Below, one piece after another: positions 1-5,849 of a stretch of DNA of 7,253 nucleotides. A program made the translations under genes and the position numbers. This DNA comes from Spirochaetota bacterium. GTDB lineage: Bacteria > Spirochaetota > JAGLSM01. Below the pieces are notes generated by a model. The model worked only from the letters and a program-made list of their open reading frames with translations, did no database searches and had not been told where the DNA came from. Positions within the stretch are counted from its first letter, which is position 1, and every line of letters starts with the position of its first letter. The stretch covers positions 1 to 7,253 of the forward strand of contig JAGLSM010000098.1 in NCBI GenBank assembly GCA_023135745.1, written 5' to 3'.

Positions 1-1159
1 TATTTTTGTAGGCCATAACCTTGCCCGCATCAGTTTTGATATTAAAGGTTTCTTTAGCGGATAGATATGGTTTTTTTTCCGGTCCGGTAAAATGACCTGC
101 GGTAACCCAGCCAAACAGGCCAATGATAATCAGGAAAAAAGCTGTAGTTGGGATGGATAAACGGATACGGTCTACTTGCAGCTTGCGCATTCTGGAACTG
201 ACTATACTGTAGACAGCAAGCAGAAAACCGGCCAGGTGAAAGAGTCCCGATGGGCCGGAAAATAAAAAGGATTTGAATGAGAAAAAAGAGATGAAATAAG
301 CGCTGCCCGGTGCATGTACGATACTTGCCTGCAAGGCTCCCTGTCCAAAGATGGAAAAGATCGGGAAAAAGATTATACTGATAATAAGGGGTGCAAATCC
401 GATAACCAGTATCAGCGCCATAAACGCCATAATAGTCATAATGAGAATGTCTTTTAAGGTTGTAACTTCGTTATCACCGGACGCAGTAAATAGAAGTATT
501 GCTGTTATGAAAAACGCGTAGAAAAAGACAATTCCTGTATCAATAAAATATTTTCCTATAAAGGCATATCCGGCTCCTTCTGTAAAAGCCATAGGCAGGC
601 GGGCGATGGCCAGCAGCAAGATTACCCACAAGAGTTCCCGGAAAAATGGTTTTAGAGACGCGGTGAATATTTGGAGGCGGTTCTTAATCACAAAACGGCC
701 GCGGAAAAATTCTTTCCAGGAGGAAACCCCCTCACTTCCGTACCGTTCCAGAAGCAGGAACGGCATACTGAGGGCTGCGAATTGGGAGAAAACAAAGAGA
801 GAATTAAAGGAAGCAGGGTCTATTCTGATTATTTCACCAAGTGTTAGTCGGGAGAGAAATGTTACTGTTGCCAGACTGATTAGCAGTAAGGGGAGAATCC
901 GCCGAGCGTCCAGAAAGAAGAATCCGTATATCAGGCAGATCAAAACTCCCATCCAGGTACTGCCCAGGCTCTGCAGAATACCGCCAATTGAGAATAGAGA
1001 CTTTTCATTGGCTGAAATAACGGCCATGCTCTCTCCCATGCCGGAAATACCCAGCAGCATTGGGATATATACATAAAGCCAGGTAAAGACAAAAACAAAG
1101 GCAAAACAAACGGCAATAAACCGGATAATAGAAAAAGGCTGCTTTTTAACGGACTCCAT
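1..1159 (-). CDS. Polytopic inner-membrane protein of unknown family, 3' end outside the window
   Basis: I translated this leftward frame by hand: it runs open for 386 codons from ATG at 1159 to the left edge without a stop, so the C-terminus is missing. The protein begins MESVKKQPFS. Its hydrophobic stretches suggest about ten or eleven membrane segments, roughly at residues 10-35, 68-84, 87-104, 118-137, 173-190, 203-226, 235-272 (probably two), 282-301, 303-322 and 335-355. A polar tail after about residue 356 may start a soluble domain. A GGAG Shine-Dalgarno (plus-strand 1165-1168) sits 5 bases before the ATG and supports this start. I recognise no family or motif, so transporter, channel and sensor remain open. 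Sampled 60-base lines here hold about 37-52% G+C, against about 22-32% in lines sampled from the genes to the right, so composition differs. Open frames on the other strand inside this interval are shadows. Confidence 0.8.
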   Translation of the reverse strand, partial: MESVKKQPFSIIRFIAVCFAFVFVFTWLYVYIPMLLGISGMGESMAVISANEKSLFSIGGILQSLGSTWMGVLICLIYGFFFLDARRILPLLLISLATVTFLSRLTLGEIIRIDPASFNSLFVFSQFAALSMPFLLLERYGSEGVSSWKEFFRGRFVIKNRLQIFTASLKPFFRELLWVILLLAIARLPMAFTEGAGYAFIGKYFIDTGIVFFYAFFITAILLFTASGDNEVTTLKDILIMTIMAFMALILVIGFAPLIISIIFFPIFSIFGQGALQASIVHAPGSAYFISFFSFKSFLFSGPSGLFHLAGFLLAVYSIVSSRMRKLQVDRIRLSIPTTAFFLIIIGLFGWVTAGHFTGPEKKPYLSAKETFNIKTDAGKVMAYKN

Positions 1160-1188
1160 GGTTTCTCCAAAAAAGGGTGATTGATCCT

Positions 1189-1217
1189 ATTCTATATTGA
1201 CAATAGTCAAAAGTCAC
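1189..1217 (-). promoter_or_regulatory. Candidate leftward promoter for the membrane-protein gene
   Basis: Read on the minus strand, a -35-like GTGACT (plus 1212-1217, four of six consensus matches) is followed after 17 bases by a -10-like TAGAAT (plus 1189-1194, five of six). Initiation would fall near 1182, giving a short leader ahead of the ATG at 1159. The 14-base palindrome at 1197-1210 lies inside the spacer, a position that would favour repression if a protein binds it. The call rests on pattern and spacing only. Confidence 0.4.
1197..1210. promoter_or_regulatory. Perfect 14-base palindrome of FNR/ANR operator form
   Basis: TTGACAATAGTCAA has half-sites TTGAC and GTCAA around a four-base centre. 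This fits the published ANR/DNR/FNR-type consensus TTGAY-N4-RTCAA exactly. It lies in the divergent region between the membrane-protein and acetyltransferase genes. It overlaps the -35 hexamer predicted for the rightward gene and the promoter spacer predicted for the leftward gene, so a bound regulator could control both, more plausibly as a repressor. The caveat is that TTGAC is also the core of a -35 box, so part of the symmetry could come from promoter sequence. No regulator gene lies in the window. Confidence 0.5.
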
Positions 1218-1225
1218 ACTATTAA
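1197..1225 (+). promoter_or_regulatory. Candidate rightward promoter for the YoaP-like acetyltransferase
   Basis: A perfect -35 hexamer TTGACA (1197-1202) is followed after 17 bases by TATTAA (1220-1225), which matches the -10 consensus at four of six positions. Initiation near 1232 would leave a leader of about 27 bases before the ATG at 1259. That fits the ATG start and leaves little room for initiation at the upstream TTG at 1241. Confidence 0.5.
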
Positions 1226-1243
1226 TATGTAATTCTTTCTTTG

Positions 1244-1249
1244 AAAAGG
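1244..1249 (+). promoter_or_regulatory. Ribosome binding site that decides the acetyltransferase start
   Basis: AAAAGG lies 9 bases before ATG 1259. It falls inside the extension that the alternative TTG start at 1241 would translate, so it supports the shorter, ATG-initiated protein. Confidence 0.5.
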
Positions 1250-1258
1250 TTATGGCCA

Positions 1259-2023
1259 ATGAATTTTGAAACAAACATTATCAAAATCACATCTGACAAC
1301 ATTGCGGAACATCCTCAGGTAATATGTTTTATAAATCCTAAACATGAGTTGTATCACAAGAAAATTGATTGGCTTAAAGATCAATTTAAAAATGGGTTAA
1401 CAATTAAACTGTTGTATATCAATGGTGAGAAAAGACCTGTCGGATTTATTGAATATATTCCGGGAGAATATTGCTGGCGGGCAGTTAAGGCGAAGGGATA
1501 TATGTTTATCCATTGTCTTTGGACCAATGGTAAAAAATATCAACATCAAGGATTAGGTACTCTTCTAACTGATGAAGTTGAAACAGACGCGAGAAATATG
1601 CTTGGTGTTGCCGCAATTACTAGCGATAAATCTTTTATGGCCAATAAGGAAATACTTATAAAAAATGGTTATAACACAATAGCAGAATCCGGAAAAGAAC
1701 AATTAATGGTAAAACAATTTAAAGACGGTCATTTGCCGTCTATAAATAATTGGCAAGGTGAATTGGAAAAATATAAGGGATTATCTATTGTTTATTCGAA
1801 ACAGTGTCCTTGGGTTGCTCGATTTATCGAAGAAGTAAAATTCGTTCTTGAAGAAAATAATTTAAAACCTTTAATTATTGAGTTAAAAACTGCAGTTCAA
1901 GCACAAAGGGCGCCTTCTCTTTATAGTGTTTTCAATTTAATTTATAATGGTAAATTACTGGCAGATCGCTATATATCAATAACACGTTTCAAAAATATTA
2001 TAAAAAAGGAAATAAAAAAATAA
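1259..2023 (+). CDS. YoaP-like GNAT N-acetyltransferase with C-terminal thioredoxin-like domain
   Basis: This is a 254-residue cytoplasmic protein, close to the size of Bacillus subtilis YoaP. Residues about 5-155 form a GNAT acetyltransferase domain. The acetyl-CoA pyrophosphate-binding signature Q-x-x-G-x-G is present as Q95-H96-Q97-G98-L99-G100, and the TSDKSF segment (121-126) followed by KNGY (135-138) is typical of the family. Residues about 174-250 match the YoaP C-terminal domain, which looks thioredoxin/glutaredoxin-like: a beta strand leads to C183-P184-W185, with a single cysteine, and A218-P219 occupies the usual cis-proline position. The acetyl acceptor is not known to me. I chose ATG at 1259 because AAAAGG (1244-1249) lies 9 bases upstream. 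An in-frame TTG at 1241 would add six residues but has no Shine-Dalgarno before it. The gene converges on the TPR gene with only 8 bases between stop codons. Confidence 0.88.
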   Translation: MNFETNIIKITSDNIAEHPQVICFINPKHELYHKKIDWLKDQFKNGLTIKLLYINGEKRPVGFIEYIPGEYCWRAVKAKGYMFIHCLWTNGKKYQHQGLGTLLTDEVETDARNMLGVAAITSDKSFMANKEILIKNGYNTIAESGKEQLMVKQFKDGHLPSINNWQGELEKYKGLSIVYSKQCPWVARFIEEVKFVLEENNLKPLIIELKTAVQAQRAPSLYSVFNLIYNGKLLADRYISITRFKNIIKKEIKK

Positions 2024-2031
2024 TCAGGAAC

Positions 2032-3000
2032 TTAATCCTTCAATAACTTTTTCACAATACTCTTAAATTCACTGTTATTACGAAATTTTTTGAAAGACTG
2101 ATCCCGCATGGGATTTGGTATTTTACGGTACCTCAGGTTTTTTTTGTATTTAAATGCAAAAATTAGATTTTTAATAGACAAATGCATTTTATTAAGTCCC
2201 GCGTATGCACATGCCATGTTGTAATAGTACATTGGAAACACAGGGTCAATTGAGATACCGTATTTGAAGAGATTGAGTGATCTATGAAGTTTTCCAATAC
2301 TTCCATAAGATATGCCAAGACTATTAATTAAAACACGCATGTTTGTCCGTGGTAAGGTTTTTTTCCTTTTTTGAGAATCCAGAATTTTTTTATAGTAGAT
2401 TATTGCTTTTTTATAAAGGGAATTATTATAGAAGTTATTCGCAAAAAGAAAATTTTCATATAAACCAGGGGTATAGTTATTTACAATTTTTATTGATTTC
2501 AGCAGTTTTAAAAACTCTTTTAGATTTTTAGTTATAAAGGATGTTTTGGAAAGGTGAATATCAATCCAGTATCCGTCTTTTGAAAGGTAGGCATTGATGT
2601 TCTTTTGGTTGATTTTTATACCCTGATAAAAAGGTATAATATATTCCAGAAGGGCAATCCTTTTGAATTTTGATAATTTGATATTTGTTTTTTTAAGGGA
2701 GCTTTTTTTAGTTTTGTTCCAGTAATACTTTCTGCATGTTGACTCGTCTCCCTTTAAAGGAGCTTTTTCAATAAAAACTGACATTATTATACCGTTTTCC
2801 CTGTTTAATAAATAAAGCATTCTTCCGTTTCCGTCTTTTTTAAGACGGTCTTTTTTTAAATTGAAGTTATCACCGTTTATAGAGAGTGCCCATTTTAATC
2901 CTGGTAGTGCAGCGAGAATTTTTGAATTATTTAAAGGAGCAGTATATAAAAATGCACTTGAAAAAATGGATAAAAAAAAGATTATAGAGGTTTTTAACAT
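2032..3000 (-). CDS. Secreted TPR protein with N-terminal PsbP/DcrB-like domain
   Basis: This is a 322-residue protein. The first 21 residues form a signal peptide: a Lys, a hydrophobic run, and possible cleavage after Y-T-A21. There is no lipobox cysteine, so a soluble periplasmic or surface location is likely. Residues about 30-172 alternate short beta segments and end in YWIDIHLSK (144-152) plus a helix leading to LLKSIKI, a pattern I associate with PsbP/DcrB-like folds; this is inference. Residues about 183-286 hold roughly three TPR units, the clearest at 223-252 and 257-286 (NMACAYAGLN, then SIKNLIFAF). The C-terminal DQSFKKFRNNSEFKSIV is a typical cap found after TPR arrays. The protein is strongly basic and lysine-rich and the gene is very AT-rich. 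AAGGA lies 9 bases before the ATG. TPRs imply protein-protein contact, and no partner is evident. It is divergent from the GHKL-ATPase gene. Confidence 0.85.
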   Translation of the reverse strand: MLKTSIIFFLSIFSSAFLYTAPLNNSKILAALPGLKWALSINGDNFNLKKDRLKKDGNGRMLYLLNRENGIIMSVFIEKAPLKGDESTCRKYYWNKTKKSSLKKTNIKLSKFKRIALLEYIIPFYQGIKINQKNINAYLSKDGYWIDIHLSKTSFITKNLKEFLKLLKSIKIVNNYTPGLYENFLFANNFYNNSLYKKAIIYYKKILDSQKRKKTLPRTNMRVLINSLGISYGSIGKLHRSLNLFKYGISIDPVFPMYYYNMACAYAGLNKMHLSIKNLIFAFKYKKNLRYRKIPNPMRDQSFKKFRNNSEFKSIVKKLLKD

Positions 3001-3100
3001 AATTTTATTTCCTTGTATTTAACGTATTTATATCTATAATGATAGTAAAAAAGTAAATTGACTGTTAGAAATTTCATTTTTTGATGTCTCAGGCCGTTAA

Positions 3101-3106
3101 TATAAT
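3101..3106 (+). promoter_or_regulatory. Candidate -10 element for the GHKL ATPase operon
   Basis: A perfect TATAAT lies 27 bases before the ATG at 3133 in the divergent region 3001-3132. No convincing -35 is present at 16-18 bases; the matching positions fall in a T-run with TTTTGA (3079-3084). A second TATAAT at 3035-3040 has only a weak TTGTAT (3013-3018) upstream. GCCGTTAA (3093-3100) resembles a sigma-28 -10 element at seven of eight positions, but its -35 partner is poor. The region probably holds the promoters of both divergent genes, and I cannot place them firmly. Confidence 0.3.
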
Positions 3107-3132
3107 TATAAATAGGCTTTTGGAGCAGTTAA

Positions 3133-3837
3133 ATGGCAAAAGAAGATTCTTTTAATAAAGATTATTATGATCTTAATACCTTTGGTTTTATTGAAAAACT
3201 AAAAAAACAGATTCATGAAACATTGGATCGAATTTTAAATAAATATAAAAATATTGAACTGGAAAAAATAATTTATCCTTCTATAAAAGAACTTGTAATA
3301 AACGCGACAAAGGCAAATATAAAGAGGATTGTATTTGCCGAACATGATCTGGATATTGATGATCCGGATGACTGGGTCAAAGGATCCGGTTTGTTAAAAG
3401 ATACATTAAGAGAAGAGTATATTGCCCAGTTCGCGAAAAAGGCTCGGACACTTAATTTCAAGGTAAAAATAAGATACATCTATAACTCAAAAGGTATGAG
3501 AATTGAAGTTATAAATAATACACCAATTCCTAAAATAGATGAAGAGAGAATGAGGGTAAAACTTTCAGTAGCAATGAAATATGATTCCCTTGCTAAATAC
3601 TATCTTGATAATTTTGATGATGTGGAAGGCTCCGGGATTGGTCTTGCTATGCTGATTATTCTCCTGAAAAATAACGGGTTTGATCCGAAGTATCTCAGGA
3701 TAGGAAGTCACGGCGATGAAACGGTGGCAAGAATTGAGATACCTTTCAGTGATAAATATATTCCCTACAGGGATGCCCAGCATAAGGAAAAACTAAAACA
3801 GGATACAACACTTATAAAAGGTAAGGCGAAGAAGTAA
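3133..3837 (+). CDS. Stand-alone GHKL (histidine-kinase-like) ATPase domain protein
   Basis: This is a 234-residue cytoplasmic protein with no signal peptide or membrane segment. A Bergerat-fold ATPase is indicated by an N-box, E53-L-V-I-N57-A-T-K-A-N62, and a G2 box, E165-G-S-G-I-G-L171, followed by a helix and a closing strand with TVARIEIPF (197-205). The G1 box is altered: the usual D-x-G-x-G is replaced by E125-V-I-N-N-T130, so the adenine-contacting Asp appears to be Asn128 and the glycines are absent. Between N-box and G1 lies an acidic insert of about 50 residues (DLDIDDPDDW, 72-81). There is no phospho-acceptor histidine domain and no sensor or receiver domain, so it is not a classical sensor kinase. 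An anti-sigma-type kinase, a partner-dependent kinase or a pseudo-ATPase are possible. GGAG (3122-3125) lies 7 bases before the ATG. It is the first gene of a probable operon with the barrel and HD-GYP genes, and the tail (211-234) is charged and lysine-rich. Confidence 0.82.
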   Translation: MAKEDSFNKDYYDLNTFGFIEKLKKQIHETLDRILNKYKNIELEKIIYPSIKELVINATKANIKRIVFAEHDLDIDDPDDWVKGSGLLKDTLREEYIAQFAKKARTLNFKVKIRYIYNSKGMRIEVINNTPIPKIDEERMRVKLSVAMKYDSLAKYYLDNFDDVEGSGIGLAMLIILLKNNGFDPKYLRIGSHGDETVARIEIPFSDKYIPYRDAQHKEKLKQDTTLIKGKAKK

Positions 3838-3907
3838 ATAAGACCTGTATCTTGAAATAAATTTCTATTTTCCCTATTTTTAATAAAACTAAAAAATGGA
3901 ATAAAGT

Positions 3908-5797
3908 ATGCGCCAAATAAAAATGTTATTTGTGCTTGGACTCGTATTTATCTTGAGTTCTTTTTCAGTTTATGCTGATTCAGCAAAAACCAATAAAATT
4001 CTATCAATGACTTCATGGAAAATTGAGGTTGACAGCATTGGTAACGGGGTGAGCAGTACTTCCAGTAATATGGGACCTGATTTATCTATTGGGGCCTCGC
4101 TTTTTGGCGGGTTAAAATTCCAGCCGGTAAAATGGTTTTCTGCTGACTTTACAATAAATCTGCTTCTTTCTGTATCTAAAACTATGATGGGGTTAAAATA
4201 TGGAGATGAATCAAGATTCTACACGTCTACTAATTATAGATTGGGACTAGTTAATGATGACACGGCTAAACCGGCAATCAAATTATATAACTTTGATTTT
4301 AAAATTATAACGTCTCTTTTTGATTTTAAAATTTCGGGACACAAACCTCATGGCAATTGGGATAAAGAGGGCGATTTTTTTGGTTTGTATAACGCAGTAA
4401 CAAATGTATCAGCTGCTGATCTGTATAATGAAATAAGCAGTGTTAATATTAGTCTCATTGGAAAAAAAGGAGTGTTGCGCAGGTTTAAAATTTTATTTGA
4501 ACCATTGAACTGGAGAGATAATAGCAGATTTTTTATTAAGTATTTTTCAAAGTCAGATGCTATTGATCTAGCCTTTTTACATAAGGAAGACTTGTCAGAA
4601 AGATCAATTCTAAAAGGATATATCCCTGTTGAGAAGAAAAATAGATCGACCTCTCTCTACTTAAAATATAAAGCATCAAAAGCATTTCACTTGTTATTTG
4701 CCGGTATTACGTCAGGGAGTGAAAAAATCGGGGATAAATATACATATGTAGAATCTTCTGCTGACGGTATTGGCGAATATGGTTCATCTTATGTTCGTAA
4801 GGAATCCATTCTTGCTTTGAAAGACACATTAGGCGGGACAGTGCAAATAAATACTTATTTGGATGCTATTGATTTGGATGTGCGGTTTTCCTATTATGGA
4901 TTAGTATCTGATTCAGGGATACGAAAGCATGAGAAACATACATTGATGCCGTATTCCAAGTGGGGAAATAAATGGGTTGTGGAAACCGGTTTAAATATGA
5001 AACTTTCTCCATCAATTTGTTTCAAACCGGGATTTTTTTACAGACAAAATATCATAAAAGCTAATCCCATGATTGTATCATTTTCAAGTACAAACAGTAT
5101 GGTATATGTTAACCCTCGAAATAGGCTTGATAATCCATTTGCTGTTACAGATAATCGTGAAGCTTTATCTATGGAAACTGCATTCATATATGGAAACAAC
5201 AAGAAACCTTTCATAATGAGTCTGGTTTTTAATTATACGCAGTTACCCAAAGAAACAGATGCTGAGTTGTTTTATATGCAGGAGGCACAGCAAACATTGG
5301 GTTATTCAAAAGGTTTTCCTGCCGCGGATGTTTTTAAATTACAAACGAAATTTGTTTTTAAGCTGTCACAAGCGTTACGGATTGGCTGTAATTTTATATA
5401 TGCAAAAGAGCAAAACCGGTATTATCCCGGGATGATCATAGAAAAACATACGCTTGTTACTGAGGCATCGAGTTATCATCCTTATCGAATTATTGAGTAT
5501 TATGAAGCCGGTTTTGATATTAATCTGCAAAACAGATTCCAATTAACGTTGTCTTTGAAAATTGACGCATGGGGACCTAATGAATTCATGCAGGTATATG
5601 ATATAACATATCCGCTCCAATTTAGGGGAGTCTTCAAAGTTTATTTAGGTGATTTGTTTTCCAGGAAAACACATAGCAGTATTGCTGTCAGTTATGAAAT
5701 GAGGCAAATTGATAAGCATGCTTTGGCTAATGAATGGTTTTATGGTGATAATGCGTCTCTGCATGAGGTTTGTCTGTACTGGGTTCTTACTTTTTAA
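3908..5797 (+). CDS. Putative outer-membrane beta-barrel protein, family not recognised
   Basis: This is a 629-residue protein with a clear signal peptide: R2/K5, hydrophobic residues 6-19, and likely cleavage after V-Y-A23. After that the sequence is rich in short alternating polar/hydrophobic strands with many Tyr, Phe and Trp and no long hydrophobic helix, as expected of an outer-membrane barrel. The last residues, VCLYWVLTF, fit the barrel assembly signal: terminal Phe with hydrophobic residues at -3 (Leu), -5 (Trp), -7 (Leu) and -9 (Val). The length would allow a large barrel of perhaps 16 or more strands. I see no TonB box, plug domain, POTRA domain or autotransporter passenger, so a porin-like or surface-structure role is only a guess. 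GGA (3898-3900) precedes the ATG by 7 bases. It begins 70 bases after the ATPase gene, and a weak internal promoter (TTGAAA 3852-3857, TATTTT 3875-3880) is possible. Confidence 0.75.
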   Translation: MRQIKMLFVLGLVFILSSFSVYADSAKTNKILSMTSWKIEVDSIGNGVSSTSSNMGPDLSIGASLFGGLKFQPVKWFSADFTINLLLSVSKTMMGLKYGDESRFYTSTNYRLGLVNDDTAKPAIKLYNFDFKIITSLFDFKISGHKPHGNWDKEGDFFGLYNAVTNVSAADLYNEISSVNISLIGKKGVLRRFKILFEPLNWRDNSRFFIKYFSKSDAIDLAFLHKEDLSERSILKGYIPVEKKNRSTSLYLKYKASKAFHLLFAGITSGSEKIGDKYTYVESSADGIGEYGSSYVRKESILALKDTLGGTVQINTYLDAIDLDVRFSYYGLVSDSGIRKHEKHTLMPYSKWGNKWVVETGLNMKLSPSICFKPGFFYRQNIIKANPMIVSFSSTNSMVYVNPRNRLDNPFAVTDNREALSMETAFIYGNNKKPFIMSLVFNYTQLPKETDAELFYMQEAQQTLGYSKGFPAADVFKLQTKFVFKLSQALRIGCNFIYAKEQNRYYPGMIIEKHTLVTEASSYHPYRIIEYYEAGFDINLQNRFQLTLSLKIDAWGPNEFMQVYDITYPLQFRGVFKVYLGDLFSRKTHSSIAVSYEMRQIDKHALANEWFYGDNASLHEVCLYWVLTF

Positions 5798-5837
5798 TAC
5801 TTGCAAATTTATTTTTATTAAATAAAATGAATTCTTT

Positions 5838-5843
5838 AAGGGG
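5838..5843 (+). promoter_or_regulatory. Strong ribosome binding site that supports a GTG start
   Basis: AAGGGG lies 6 bases before GTG 5850-5852. It is among the best Shine-Dalgarno matches in the window and explains why the HD-GYP gene starts at GTG; there is no in-frame ATG near it. Confidence 0.65.
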
Positions 5844-5849
5844 AAATAG

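Noticed and set aside
606..1076. Rightward 156-codon open frame starting MASSKITHKS
   Set aside because: It lies antisense within the membrane-protein gene. It is rich in Arg, Lys and Ser with no domain or good ribosome binding site, whereas the leftward frame is open for 386 codons with sensible membrane segments.
940..1170. Leftward 76-codon hydrophobic open frame
   Set aside because: It is another frame of the same strand over the membrane-protein gene. It stops early, while the frame from ATG 1159 has a GGAG site and stays open to the window edge.
1241..1258. TTG start adding six residues to the acetyltransferase
   Set aside because: There is no Shine-Dalgarno upstream of 1241. AAAAGG inside this stretch serves the ATG at 1259, and the GNAT domain does not need the extra residues.
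3093..3100. Possible sigma-28 (flagellar) promoter, GCCGTTAA
   Set aside because: Seven of eight -10 positions match, but the -35 position (3074-3081) matches only about five of eight and is a T-run, common by chance in such AT-rich DNA.
3273..3783. Leftward open frames of 68 and 72 codons inside the ATPase gene
   Set aside because: They are shadows of a gene with a clear N-box and G2 box on the other strand and have no start signals of their own.
5808..5828. AT-only inverted repeat (TTTATTT / AAATAAA) between the barrel and HD-GYP genes
   Set aside because: The stem has no G-C pair and no T-run after it, and such symmetry is expected by chance here. It does not argue for a terminator inside the operon.
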